A DNA stretch of 64,000 nucleotides from Chloroflexus aggregans DSM 9485 (GCF_000021945.1 NC_011831.1:964001-1028000), one strand, 5' to 3'. Positions 18,433 through 28,288 are shown, counted from the stretch's first letter. The notes: a model not told the origin generated them from the letters alone. Numbers and translations: made by a program.

Positions 18433-20391
18433 ATGCACTACCTACAGCAACCTGTCACTCGACGAGCGTTTCTCACCGGCGCCCTCGCCGCAGCAGGTCT
18501 CGGTAGTATGCTTGCTTACGGTGCGGAGCAGTGGCCATTGCCGGTACCAACCGAAGCACCGTCATCGATTGGACAACTCGAACCGGCAGAGGGTTTTGCT
18601 CCGCTTTTGCTGGTAGCCGACCCGGCACCACGACCGGATTTTACCGATTATCTAGGCGAGATTCTGCGCGCCGAGGGTTGGCTCGGCCTGCGTCGGTTAC
18701 ATTTACGTCAACTCAACAAGCCGTTGAGCGGTGCGGTGGTAATCCTTACCGGCACGCCCCTAAGCCCCGACAACGTTGCGTGGCTACGCTTGTTCGTGCA
18801 GCATGGTGGCGGGTTGATAGGCATTCGCCCTGACAAGTCGATGGCCGCGATCTTTGGGGTGAACTATCTCGGTGCGGCCCAGATCGATGATTCGCTCTAC
18901 CCTACGGCCAATACCGGTATCGCCGATCCGCTGCAACTCCATACCACTTATGATCGGGTTACGCTAGCCGGAGCAACAGCCATCGCTACTGCCAGCAACG
19001 GTGATCCGCTGGTGACGATTCACCGTTATGGAGACGGGCTAGCGGCATTATGGACGTTTGATCTCGCCCGCACGATTGCACTCATTCGGCAGGGTAACCC
19101 GGCCTGGATCGATCGAGAACGCGATTTGATGGAGGGATTGCGGGCCAGTGATCTGTTTGCCGGGTGGATCGATCTCAACCGGATCGTCATTCCACAGGCC
19201 GATGAACATCAGCGGCTATTAAGTTGGATGATCGAGGAGGTGAGTCCACAGCCACTGCTCCGGCTCTGGTACTTTCCCAACAATGCGGCGAGTGCCATCA
19301 TCGCCACCGGTGACGCCCATGGTAGTCGGGTCAGACATATCGAACAGATGCTGAAGATTGTGGAGAGCCGTGGTGGAACTGCATCGATCTATTACACACC
19401 GCCTCCGACCAACACTACCGGACGACTAACACGCAAACTGCGCTGGAATCTGAGCCGGACACCGCTGATCGGGCCGGTCGTAGGCGGGAGTGATCCCTTG
19501 CCGGGACCACACCACGTTGCCGAATGGCGCGAGCGAGGACACGAGTTCGGTATGCATCCGTATGTCGAGGAGGGACTGGAAGAAGGATATTACCGATATT
19601 GGAGTGAATTTCTCAAACTCGGTTATGGGCCATTGCCACCAACGGTACGCACGCACCGCATTCTTTGGCGGGGATGGGTCGACAACGCGATGGTGCAGGC
19701 GCGATACGGGTTGCGGATGAACCTCGACTACTACCATAGCGGCCCGGTTGTGCGCAAAGCCGATGGGACATGGACAATGGGCTATTTGAACGGGAGTGGA
19801 CTACCACTGCGATTTGTCGACACTAATGGCGTCGTCATTGATGTCTACCAGCAAGCCACCCATTTGGTTGATGAGCACCTAATGCCGGTCTTCCAAACCG
19901 GTTACGAGGTCGGACTTGATGGTGCAACAGCGGCAACGTACACCATTGCTCAGATCGCCGCCAGCATTGACCGGTATCCGTCAGCACTCGGCTTGCAATG
20001 TCACGTTGACCCGTTTTTAATCGGAGGGAGGATTGCCGAAGAGGTATCGCGTTGGCTCGATGAGACCCTGGCTTATGCTGCGGCTGCGAAATTGCCGATT
20101 TTGGCAGCCGTACATTGGCTACGCTTTCTCGATGCCCGCACCACGAGTGATCTCAAAGAAATTCGATGGAATGGTCAGCGGCTATCTGCGACCATTACGA
20201 CCCCGCCCACGACATTACCGTTAGTGTTGCTCATTCCAGAACGACACCGTACTGCCCAACTGGGCGGTGTACGTGGTGGTGAGGAGACAGCACGTGGAAC
20301 GCGCACGATTGCCGGTCGTTCGTACCGAGTGATTAGACTGGCTAGCGGCCAACAGCCGCTGATCATCGATTACACCATCGGGTATGAATAG
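18433..20391 (+). CDS. Exported deacetylase-like protein with Tat-type signal
   Basis: The N-terminus has a twin-arginine-like signal (TRRAFLTGALAAAGLGS). Residues about 55-240 look like an alpha/beta GATase-like or ThuA-like domain (FAPLLLVADPAPRPDF, VVILTGTPLS, HGGGLIGIRPD, GDGLAALWTFDLART). From about 280 a NodB-like polysaccharide deacetylase fold is suggested by SAIIATGDAHGSRVRHIEQM, GHEFGMHPYVEEG and LGLQCHVDPFLIGG; the canonical metal-binding DD and HxxxH sites are replaced by GDAHG and GMHP, so activity is uncertain. The final 100 residues look like a beta sandwich. The gene follows the Wzz-like gene after eight bases and overlaps an upstream alternative start of the next gene, pointing to one operon. 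I do not assign a substrate. Confidence 0.75.
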   Translation: MHYLQQPVTRRAFLTGALAAAGLGSMLAYGAEQWPLPVPTEAPSSIGQLEPAEGFAPLLLVADPAPRPDFTDYLGEILRAEGWLGLRRLHLRQLNKPLSGAVVILTGTPLSPDNVAWLRLFVQHGGGLIGIRPDKSMAAIFGVNYLGAAQIDDSLYPTANTGIADPLQLHTTYDRVTLAGATAIATASNGDPLVTIHRYGDGLAALWTFDLARTIALIRQGNPAWIDRERDLMEGLRASDLFAGWIDLNRIVIPQADEHQRLLSWMIEEVSPQPLLRLWYFPNNAASAIIATGDAHGSRVRHIEQMLKIVESRGGTASIYYTPPPTNTTGRLTRKLRWNLSRTPLIGPVVGGSDPLPGPHHVAEWRERGHEFGMHPYVEEGLEEGYYRYWSEFLKLGYGPLPPTVRTHRILWRGWVDNAMVQARYGLRMNLDYYHSGPVVRKADGTWTMGYLNGSGLPLRFVDTNGVVIDVYQQATHLVDEHLMPVFQTGYEVGLDGATAATYTIAQIAASIDRYPSALGLQCHVDPFLIGGRIAEEVSRWLDETLAYAAAAKLPILAAVHWLRFLDARTTSDLKEIRWNGQRLSATITTPPTTLPLVLLIPERHRTAQLGGVRGGEETARGTRTIAGRSYRVIRLASGQQPLIIDYTIGYE

Positions 20392-20416
20392 CTATATCTA
20401 CAAAGAGAGTTTGTGC

Positions 20417-22900
20417 ATGACGTTTCCATCACTCCAAGCGATCGGTAAATATCTCGGACTGACACTCCTGAGTGGCAGTATTCTGGCTTTGCAGATTACC
20501 TTCACCCGCATTTTTTCACTGATGATTTGGCACCACTTCACGTATATGGTTATCGGCATCGCCTTGCTCGGCGGCGGGGCAGCCGGAACCTTTCTCGCGG
20601 TGCGTCGTTGGGAACCTGATAAACTTCAGCGCCGTCTTGGCACATTGTCTTTACTCTTTAGTCTTTCCAGCTTGAGCAATCTGATCGCGATCACAACCAT
20701 CGCCATTGATCCGTTACGGGCCGCGCAGATCGGCTGGGCTATCGTCGGTCTCGGCATCTACTTCATCTGTCTTTTCAACACCTTCTTTACCGGCGGGTTG
20801 GTGATTGCTGCCATCTTTGGGCGCTGGGCCGGCGCTGCCCACCGGCTCTATTTTGCCGATATGCTGGGGGCAGGTGTGGCCACGATGACGGTCTTGTTCG
20901 TCATCCAGACCATTGGCGGCCCGGCGGTCATTGCCTTGATCGGGCTGATCGGTGTGGTGGCAGCGATATTGCTGGACTACCAGGCCAAACCACGCCAACG
21001 TTGGCTCTTGCCTGTCATCATTGGTATAGAGATGCTCGTGTTAGTGGGACTGATCGTGCGGCCACCCACACTTGCCGTGCCCAGCTCAAAGGAGCTGGGT
21101 TGGGCGATGCAAGCCCAAGGTACCGGCCCCGAATTCACTCGCTGGGATGCGGTAGGGCGGGTGGATGTGATGCCGGAGATCGTGATTACCGAACCAATGA
21201 TTGTGGGAGCGGTAAGTTCGAGCTATCTCCGAGAAAACCGACCGGAACTACCGTTAAAATTGGTAACTATTGACGGCACTTCTATGACCGGCATGTACCG
21301 GTTTGATGGTAGTGATACGGATCTGGAGCGATTCCGCTTTCTTGATCACGCAGTGATCAGCGCCGCGTACCAACTCGGTAAAGAACGACCACGTACTTTA
21401 CTGATCGGAGTTGGCGGCGGTCTTGATATTCTACTGGCCCGCCTCTATAAAGCACAATACATTACGGCCATCGAACTCAATCCGACCATTGTCAGCCTGT
21501 TGAAAGATCGTTATGCCGACTACACCGGACGGCTAGCCGAACACCCTTCAACAGAGCTGATCGTCGCTGAAGGTCGTAGCTTCCTTAGCCGCACCACAAA
21601 CCAATACGACATCATTCAAGGCATCGGTCTTGACAATTTGGCTGCTTTGTCGGGTGGGGCCTACGTGCTCGCCGAATCGTACCTCTACACGGCCGATTCG
21701 CTCGAGCAAGCGCTGAACGCGCTTACCCCGCATGGGATTTTCTCGTGGACGCGCGATGTCAACAGCCCGCCGCGTGAAATGTTGCGCTTAACCGGACTAG
21801 CTGCGGAAGCACTCCGCCGAATAGGGGTCAGTGATCCGGCAGCACATATCGCAATCATCGCCAATGAGAGTGGAGTTAATGCCACATTGCTCGTCAGTCG
21901 GTCACCATTCCAACCGGAGCAGATCGAACGGCTCCGCGCATGGGGCGCAGCGAACAACTTCACGATGCTACACGATCCGTTTGTTCGGTTGAACACCCCA
22001 TTTGCCGACTACTTGCATGCCGCCGATCCACGAGCCTTTGAGCGCACCTATCCGTTCCACATCTTCCCGGTGACCGATGACAACCCCTTCTTCTACAACT
22101 ACTTCCGTTGGGAGAACTTACACTTCGATCGCAGTTATGAGGGGCGGCTAAACCGCTTCCCAATCGGTAATCTGATATTGGTGACAATGGCCTTCTTCGC
22201 ACTCGGAGCAGCGGTAGCCTTCATTGTGTTGCCATTGGCGCGCTACAAGAGCGATGGGCTGCGTATGCCCGGCGCAATACCAACCCTTGCCTACTTCAGC
22301 TTGCTCGGTGCGGCGTATATGTTTATCCAGATTGTGCTGATTCAGCGATTTACCCTCTTTATCGGTTATCCGATTCACGCGACAACAGCGACTATCGCGA
22401 GTATGCTTGCCTTTGCCGCACTAGGCAGCCTACTCTTCAGCAAGCGCATCCAGACTATCGGTGGGCTGCGGCTGGTGTTACTCGGTATTGCAGTGCTCAC
22501 TGCGATCTACGTTGTTGCGCTAAAACCGCTCTTTGCGGCGTGGATGCATTGGCCTGATTTGGGGCGGATCATCGCCAGCATCTTTATTATCGCACCACTC
22601 GCCGTGCTGCTCGGTATTCCTTTCCCAACAGGCATTCGCCAACTCAACGCGCGCGCACCGGGGTTGGTGGTCTGGGCTTGGGGAATGAACGGCGTCTTTT
22701 CGGTACTTGGATCGGTATTGGTGATTGTGGTCAGTATGGTGAGCAATTTCACCACTGCGATGCTGAGCGGAGCAGCCGGCCACACGCTAGCGGCTATGGT
22801 TGGCGGCGCGCTCTGGAAGGTAGCGGTGCGTGATCCGGCAACCGTTAGCGTACCAGCGAATGCTGCGACTGATACGTCGGTGACTCCAGTTGCAAGATGA
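20417..22900 (+). CDS. Polytopic membrane protein with embedded spermidine-synthase-like domain
   Basis: About 827 residues: six membrane helices (about 10-215), then a soluble SAM-methyltransferase/spermidine-synthase-like domain (motif I TLLIGVGGGLDILLARL, acidic AIELNPT, VAEGRSFLS, and DIIQGIGLDNLAALSGG), then six or more helices to the C-terminus. Such fused proteins occur in many bacteria and are annotated as spermidine synthases, but the membrane part has no known activity and polyamine synthesis is not proven. Position in a glycan operon suggests transfer or modification at the membrane. ATG 20417 was chosen for its AGAGAG site; a start at 20384 would overlap the previous stop. Confidence 0.85.
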   Translation: MTFPSLQAIGKYLGLTLLSGSILALQITFTRIFSLMIWHHFTYMVIGIALLGGGAAGTFLAVRRWEPDKLQRRLGTLSLLFSLSSLSNLIAITTIAIDPLRAAQIGWAIVGLGIYFICLFNTFFTGGLVIAAIFGRWAGAAHRLYFADMLGAGVATMTVLFVIQTIGGPAVIALIGLIGVVAAILLDYQAKPRQRWLLPVIIGIEMLVLVGLIVRPPTLAVPSSKELGWAMQAQGTGPEFTRWDAVGRVDVMPEIVITEPMIVGAVSSSYLRENRPELPLKLVTIDGTSMTGMYRFDGSDTDLERFRFLDHAVISAAYQLGKERPRTLLIGVGGGLDILLARLYKAQYITAIELNPTIVSLLKDRYADYTGRLAEHPSTELIVAEGRSFLSRTTNQYDIIQGIGLDNLAALSGGAYVLAESYLYTADSLEQALNALTPHGIFSWTRDVNSPPREMLRLTGLAAEALRRIGVSDPAAHIAIIANESGVNATLLVSRSPFQPEQIERLRAWGAANNFTMLHDPFVRLNTPFADYLHAADPRAFERTYPFHIFPVTDDNPFFYNYFRWENLHFDRSYEGRLNRFPIGNLILVTMAFFALGAAVAFIVLPLARYKSDGLRMPGAIPTLAYFSLLGAAYMFIQIVLIQRFTLFIGYPIHATTATIASMLAFAALGSLLFSKRIQTIGGLRLVLLGIAVLTAIYVVALKPLFAAWMHWPDLGRIIASIFIIAPLAVLLGIPFPTGIRQLNARAPGLVVWAWGMNGVFSVLGSVLVIVVSMVSNFTTAMLSGAAGHTLAAMVGGALWKVAVRDPATVSVPANAATDTSVTPVAR

Positions 22901-22958
22901 TAGCTGTTGGGGTGGGACTTTTCTCGATACACGATGCTGGTTCGATTAAGTGATGATT

Positions 22959-23022
22959 AGAGTGCGGCAGTGGTACTGCCGCACTCTATAAGAGAACGAG
23001 CGCGCGGCAGGGAAGCTGCCGC
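22959..23022. repeat. Two tandem related hairpins
   Basis: AGAGTGCGGCAG and CTGCCGCACTCT form a perfect 12-bp stem with the loop TGGTA (22959-22987). A second stem GCGGCAG/CTGCCGC with the loop GGAAG follows (23004-23022). Both share the core GCGGCAG-CTGCCGCACTC, so they look like two copies of one repeat unit. They stand between the stop of the 20417 gene and the ribosome site at 23033-23039. They could end transcription or be a dispersed REP-like element; no T tract is seen. Confidence 0.7.
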
Positions 23023-23045
23023 ACTCCACGCGAAGGAGGATGACA

Positions 23046-24212
23046 ATGCGCACTGCCAGTCTTGTCGCCGAAGCGCAGCTAACCGTTGCCGAGCGCAGCG
23101 CCAGCAGTACGCGCATTGTCGCGATTGACGCACTGCGCGGCGTGGCGCTGATCTTGATGGCGCTCGACCATAGCGCCTTCTTTGTAGGGGCCAGCTTACA
23201 GGCCGAGTCGTATGGCGGCCAGCCGGTTGCGTTGCAGAGCGCCGTTTACTGGCTGAGCGGGTTGCTGACCAATCTCGCCTCGCCGATCTTTTTCTTTCTC
23301 GGTGGTTATAGTCTTGCCCTGTATGCAGCAGCGCAGGCCCGGCGCGGTCAACCACCACAGGCTACTACCCGATTTATGCTCATCCGAGCGCTGGTCATTC
23401 TCGTGCTCGACCTCACGATCTGCGCGTGGTTTTGGAGTGGTGCAATGCCGTATGTGCATGTGCTGACCAGCATCGCCGCAGCAATGTTGATCTTGGCCGG
23501 CTTGCGCCAACTCCTCACGCCGAACCAAATCGGGATCGTTGCCCTGGTAACATTACTCTTTCATCAAGGGTGGGTTGGAGCGAGTGCAGACGATCTGCTC
23601 AACAACGCACCACAAACCTTCTGGCAAGCTTTTTGGTTTACCTATAGCTACGACACGACACCGGCTCTTGGGTTTGCCGTGTTGGGTTGGGGACCATTAC
23701 TCTGGTTGGGATATGCCGTGGGAAACCGGCAAGATCAGCCGGTCTTGCGGCAGCCCCAGCGTTGGGTGCAGATTGGGTTGGGGTTACTCATTCTTTGGGC
23801 TGTACTCAGGCTAGCCGGTAGTTTCGGTGATCTCGGTTCGTTTCGTGCGATTGGCGATAGCCCGGTTCACCTACTAATCATGAGCAAAGCGCCACCGAGC
23901 CTAAGCTACTTTGCCTTCAATCTTGGCTTTGCAGCACTGATCCTGGCCTGGACCTACGCTAACCCCCATCTCTTCACAACCGGCTGGCTCCGCTGGCTGC
24001 CGATGGTCGGGCAGGTTTCGCTCTTCTTCTACGTCACCCACATCATCGTCTACCACTTCGTCGCACTGGTGATGCAACAACTACCGCTGAGCGGCCCACG
24101 GATTATCTGGGGCTACACAGCGTGGCTCATCGGATTGACCATTCTGATCCCACTAGGCTACTGGTACCGCAAGCAACGCAAGCGGTATCCGCGATGGTTG
24201 AGCTATCTGTAG
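23046..24212 (+). CDS. DUF1624/HGSNAT-type membrane acyltransferase
   Basis: About 388 residues with ten membrane helices. The N-terminus RIVAIDALRGVALILMALDH is the signature of the heparan-alpha-glucosaminide N-acetyltransferase catalytic family, with the conserved RG and active-site-type His following the first helix. FFFLGGYSLAL and LFFYVTHIIVYH are further family features. These proteins move acetyl groups across the membrane to sugar amines. A glycan acetylation role fits the neighbourhood. AAGGAGG at 23033-23039 is six bases from ATG 23046; the ATG at 23040 abuts it and was not used. Confidence 0.9.
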   Translation: MRTASLVAEAQLTVAERSASSTRIVAIDALRGVALILMALDHSAFFVGASLQAESYGGQPVALQSAVYWLSGLLTNLASPIFFFLGGYSLALYAAAQARRGQPPQATTRFMLIRALVILVLDLTICAWFWSGAMPYVHVLTSIAAAMLILAGLRQLLTPNQIGIVALVTLLFHQGWVGASADDLLNNAPQTFWQAFWFTYSYDTTPALGFAVLGWGPLLWLGYAVGNRQDQPVLRQPQRWVQIGLGLLILWAVLRLAGSFGDLGSFRAIGDSPVHLLIMSKAPPSLSYFAFNLGFAALILAWTYANPHLFTTGWLRWLPMVGQVSLFFYVTHIIVYHFVALVMQQLPLSGPRIIWGYTAWLIGLTILIPLGYWYRKQRKRYPRWLSYL

Positions 24213-24398
24213 CGCCACCATACGAAGCACGACTCAACAACATCACTTACCGGCCGTTGCAGAGAACACCTGACAGCATCTGCCCACAACGATGACAACA
24301 CTGTTCTACCACTCTTAGAAAACAGATATGACAATGGCGTTATCTCGTCATAGCATCTCGTTTAGCAGGCTGTCAACCAATAGTGATAGGTTAGCACT

Positions 24399-25505
24399 AT
24401 GAGTAATCGATGGTCGCGAACATTGATCGTTGCAACCAATAGCCCAGCACCCTGGCTAGCGGAAGCGGTACGTGCCGGTAAGCATCAGCGGGTCGATTAT
24501 CTCGAATTAGCCGATCGTTTTGGCAGCCGGCATGTCGATTACGCGATCGTTCGTCACAACCGCCTGCTATACCACCTCGAAAACCTGCTACGTATGGACT
24601 TGCGACTAGCATGGCAGGTAGTGCAACTAATCAAGCGCGAACGATATCAGGCGGTGATCAGTCTTTCTGAGCGTGTGGGAATACCACTAGCGCTGCTTCT
24701 ACCACGTCAGATCCGGCATCTCGTCATCTTTCATCACGGAATGTCGCAGCAGAAATTGCGCTTGATTAAAGGCTTGGGGTTACAACGGCGATGGGATATG
24801 ATTGCGGCAATCAGCCGAGCTGAGGCGAATGGTATGCGAGAAGTACTTGCCCTACCCGCAGAACGAGTCGTTCCTTTGCATACACCGATTGACACCACGT
24901 TCTTCCAACCGCAACCAAATGAAAGACCGGCCAGCGTCGTGCAAAGTTTGGGATTGTCACACCGTGACTTTGCGACGTTCATCGAGGCGATGCGCCGACT
25001 GCCCCATATTCCTTGCCATCTCCGTATCGGAAGTAGCTGGGTAGAAGGGAAAGCGGGACACGAAGACCAGAAACTACCAGACAATATCAGTTTGCAACCG
25101 TTTGTACCACCGGATCAGTTACGCAATTGTTATATGAAAAGCCGAATTATCGTGGTGCCGATCAAAGCCAGCACACAGTGGAGTGCCGGATGCACTTCGG
25201 TGCAAGCGGCACAAGCCATGAGCCGACCGGTGATCGCCACGCGCCGGCCCGGGTTGAGTGAATATGTGATTGAGGGTGAGACCGCCCTGCTTGTTGAACC
25301 TGGTAGCGTTGAACAGATGGTTACTGCGATTAGCACCCTCTGGAACGATCCAGTGCGTGCCGAGGCAATGGGGCAGGCCGGACGTCAGTTGATGGAAGAG
25401 CGCTTTACGATTGATCAATGGCTGGCACGGGTGACAGAGTTGGTTGAACGGATGATGGCTAATGCTGCATACAAAGGGATGGCGATGAACACGGGTATAG
25501 AATGA
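24399..25505 (+). CDS. Glycosyltransferase, GT-B fold (GT4-like)
   Basis: The 368-residue protein has a Rossmann-like N-domain and a C-domain with IIVVPIKAS, TSVQAAQAMSRPVIATRRPGLSEYV and ETALLVEPG, the usual nucleotide-sugar-binding end of GT4 enzymes. The expected E-x7-E motif is not preserved: the first Glu is missing from the stretch SAGCTSVQAAQAM. The donor or activity may therefore differ from classical GT4 members. It opens the first glycosyltransferase cluster after a 186-base AT-richer gap and overlaps the flippase gene by four bases (ATGA). Confidence 0.85.
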   Translation: MSNRWSRTLIVATNSPAPWLAEAVRAGKHQRVDYLELADRFGSRHVDYAIVRHNRLLYHLENLLRMDLRLAWQVVQLIKRERYQAVISLSERVGIPLALLLPRQIRHLVIFHHGMSQQKLRLIKGLGLQRRWDMIAAISRAEANGMREVLALPAERVVPLHTPIDTTFFQPQPNERPASVVQSLGLSHRDFATFIEAMRRLPHIPCHLRIGSSWVEGKAGHEDQKLPDNISLQPFVPPDQLRNCYMKSRIIVVPIKASTQWSAGCTSVQAAQAMSRPVIATRRPGLSEYVIEGETALLVEPGSVEQMVTAISTLWNDPVRAEAMGQAGRQLMEERFTIDQWLARVTELVERMMANAAYKGMAMNTGIE

Positions 25506-26950
25506 TGAACTCGCTTGTTAGCACAGTATTACGCAATTCGGTCGCCGGCATGATCGCTCAATTAGCGATCAAGGTGCTCTCGTTTTGTTTTTCGATCTTC
25601 ATTGTACGGCAACTTGGTGCGACCGACTTTGGTCAATACGCCGCCGTGATCGGCTTTGGCAGTGTCTTCTTGTTCATCGCCGATCTTGGATTGGCGCCGT
25701 ATACCGTGCGCGAAGTAGCCCGTCTGCGTAGCGAGCCGGATCACATTGAACGGATTCGCAATCTCTACGCCGATATACTGGCATTACGACTTATCCTGGC
25801 CTTGATTGCCGGCACACTGGTCGTCAGTGCTGCGATCGTTACCGAACGACCGTGGCTAATGGTTGGGGCAATCGCGCTTAACGGTCTGATCCTGCTCATC
25901 TATGCCATTCATGGCAGTAGCGAAGCGGTACTGGCCGGTTATGAACGTCTCGACCTGACTGCCGGTATGCAGGTAGTCAACCAGTTCATCTTTGTAACGC
26001 TCGGTGGTATTGCACTCTGGCTCGGTTTCGGCTACTACGGATTGATCATTGCCACGATGCTGGGCGTAGCCACTATGACGGCGTTGGTTGTGCGTGCCTT
26101 GTGGCGATTGGGCATTAGACCGGGTCGGCAGCAACGGACACGATGGGTTAGCTTGTTACGAGCTGCCTTTCCGTTTGGCGTCATTGGACTAACCCTTGGC
26201 CTCTCGTACCGTTTTGATACGGTGGTGCTGAACGTGAGTTTTGGTGATAGTGCAACCGGATACTACAACGCCGCCTACAATCTCATCTTTGCCCTTGTCA
26301 CTCTTTCAAATGTTGTAAACACAGCCCTGTACCCATCGCTCAGCCGGCAAGCTAAGACCGACCCGGCTAATCTCCCTCGCATTTACGAACGGATCCTGAG
26401 CTATTTGATGATTGTGGCGTTACCACTGACTGCCGGCGGTTTTATCTTGGCCGATCCGCTGACCCACTTTCTGTTTGGTGAGGAATATGCCGCGACTGCA
26501 CCACTGCTGGCGACACTGATCTGGGTGCTACCGCTGATGTTTGTGACCGAATTTCTCGGCTATGTAGTGGTGATCGCCGATCGCGAGGCATTGGTTGCTC
26601 GTTCAATTATGATTAGTACTGGATTCAATGTTATCGCCAACATCGTCTTCACGACTCGCTATGGAACAACGGCAGCCGCACTGATCACCGTTGTAACGGA
26701 AGCGGTATTGGCGGTGCAATATGCGTGGCTGTTGCGTGACCGATTACGCCTGATGCGCTGGCAACCAATCGGGCGAGCGGTGATTGCAGTGGGATTGATG
26801 GCTGTGGCGGTCTATGTAGCCCGCGAATGGCCGGTTTTGCTCGTTATTGCCGGTGGTGGCGCGATCTATGGCGGGTTACTGATCGGGCTACGGGTGATTG
26901 GCGTGGAAGAGACTTCCTTTGTGCGCAATTTGTTAGCGGCGCGCCGATAG
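25502..26950 (+). CDS. Polysaccharide flippase (Wzx/MATE-like)
   Basis: The 482-residue protein has about 12-14 membrane helices and the family start VAGMIAQLAIKVLSFCFSIFIVRQLGATDFGQYA. ADLGLAPYTVREVAR and GYYNAAYNLIFALVTLSNVVNTALYPSLSRQ are typical of polysaccharide biosynthesis flippases that translocate lipid-linked repeat units. It is translationally coupled to the upstream GT and 12 bases from the next GT. Together with the polymerase at 32622 and the Wzz-like protein it supports a Wzx/Wzy-type pathway. Confidence 0.93.
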   Translation: MMNSLVSTVLRNSVAGMIAQLAIKVLSFCFSIFIVRQLGATDFGQYAAVIGFGSVFLFIADLGLAPYTVREVARLRSEPDHIERIRNLYADILALRLILALIAGTLVVSAAIVTERPWLMVGAIALNGLILLIYAIHGSSEAVLAGYERLDLTAGMQVVNQFIFVTLGGIALWLGFGYYGLIIATMLGVATMTALVVRALWRLGIRPGRQQRTRWVSLLRAAFPFGVIGLTLGLSYRFDTVVLNVSFGDSATGYYNAAYNLIFALVTLSNVVNTALYPSLSRQAKTDPANLPRIYERILSYLMIVALPLTAGGFILADPLTHFLFGEEYAATAPLLATLIWVLPLMFVTEFLGYVVVIADREALVARSIMISTGFNVIANIVFTTRYGTTAAALITVVTEAVLAVQYAWLLRDRLRLMRWQPIGRAVIAVGLMAVAVYVAREWPVLLVIAGGGAIYGGLLIGLRVIGVEETSFVRNLLAARR

Positions 26951-26962
26951 GAGGAAGGTATC

Positions 26963-28288
26963 ATGCGCGTGTTGCTCGCGGTTCATCACTTCCCTCCCAA
27001 ATACAGCGCCGGCGCTGAGTTGTACACGATGTGGTTGGCGCGCGAGCTGTTGCGTCGTGGTCACGAAACCGAAGTGGTCTGTGTCGAAACACTCGCGGCC
27101 AGCCAACCCTTCGGAGTGCGGGCCGAACCGGATCGCTACGAAGGGATTCCGGTATGGCGCTTGCACCTTGGCCTGCGCGACGCACCGGCCAACTGGAGCT
27201 ACGCCAACCCGGCGATCGAGGCATGGTTGCACGAACGGATGCGGATCTGGCAGCCAGACATTATGCACCTGCACAGCGGTTATCTCATCGGTGTCGGCGC
27301 GATCACGGCGGCGTATGCACTGGGCATTCCAACCGTCATAACGCTTCACGATTATTGGTTTCTCTGCCCAAGGATCACGCTGTTGCGCGGTGATAGCACA
27401 CTCTGTCGGCAACCGCCGGACGACCCGGCCGCGTGCGCATGGTGTTTGCAACTCGACCGGCGCCGTTACCGCCTACCGGAACAGATCAGCGGCGGTTGGG
27501 CCGGTAAGGTATGGATGAAGCTCGCTGCTGCTGAAGGACGAGCCGAGCAACAGGCCCGGCGTGACACATTACGAGCGGCGTTAGCCATGGCAGATCTCGT
27601 GATTGCGCCATCACAGTTTCTGGCCGATGTAATGAAACAGTGGGGCCAACCGGTGCGCGTCATCCGCTTAGGCTTGTCGAACGAGCGCTTGACTGACATC
27701 CCACCGGTACAGAAAAGGGCAACGTTACGTCTCGGCTATATCGGCCAAATTGCCCCGCACAAAGGCGTGCATCTGTTGATTACAGCCGTCAACCAGCTTC
27801 CACCGAGCGATAAGGGGATTGAATTGACGATTTTTGGCAATCTGGCCCATAATCCGGTCTATACCCGTCAGTTGCAACGTCTTATCGGTAACCATCCCCA
27901 TATTCATCTGGCCGGACCGTTCAGCCACGATCAGTTACCGGCAATCTTAAGCACCATCGATGTGATCGTTGTGCCATCGATTTGGTACGAGAACAGCCCG
28001 CTAACCATTATAGAAGCGCATGCTGCCGGACGACCGGTGGTTACGTCGCGATTGGGCGGGATGGCCGAACTGGTACGTGATGAGGTTGACGGCTTACACT
28101 TTACGCCGAACGACAGTCGCGATCTGGCCCGTCAGTTAGAGCGATTGCGTAGTGAAACGGGGCTGTTAGAGCGGTTACGAGATGGCATTCAACCACCACG
28201 GTCATTCGCTGCGGAAATGCACATACTGTTAGAGCACTACACCACGCTGTGCGAACGGCGCGGCGCTTTGCGAGGAAGCAACGCATGA
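26963..28288 (+). CDS. Glycosyltransferase family 4
   Basis: A 441-residue GT-B enzyme. The N-terminus MRVLLAVHHFPPKYSAGAELY is the glycine-rich acceptor-side loop. The C-terminal domain contains LRLGYIGQIAPHKGVHLL and the E-x7-E motif ENSPLTIIE with HAAGRPVVTSRLGGMAELV. A Cys/Arg-rich insert (CRQPPDDPAACAWC, about 150-165) occurs in a subgroup of GT4 proteins and may bind metal. GGAGGAAGG precedes the ATG. Its stop overlaps the next start (ATGA). Confidence 0.92.
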   Translation: MRVLLAVHHFPPKYSAGAELYTMWLARELLRRGHETEVVCVETLAASQPFGVRAEPDRYEGIPVWRLHLGLRDAPANWSYANPAIEAWLHERMRIWQPDIMHLHSGYLIGVGAITAAYALGIPTVITLHDYWFLCPRITLLRGDSTLCRQPPDDPAACAWCLQLDRRRYRLPEQISGGWAGKVWMKLAAAEGRAEQQARRDTLRAALAMADLVIAPSQFLADVMKQWGQPVRVIRLGLSNERLTDIPPVQKRATLRLGYIGQIAPHKGVHLLITAVNQLPPSDKGIELTIFGNLAHNPVYTRQLQRLIGNHPHIHLAGPFSHDQLPAILSTIDVIVVPSIWYENSPLTIIEAHAAGRPVVTSRLGGMAELVRDEVDGLHFTPNDSRDLARQLERLRSETGLLERLRDGIQPPRSFAAEMHILLEHYTTLCERRGALRGSNA

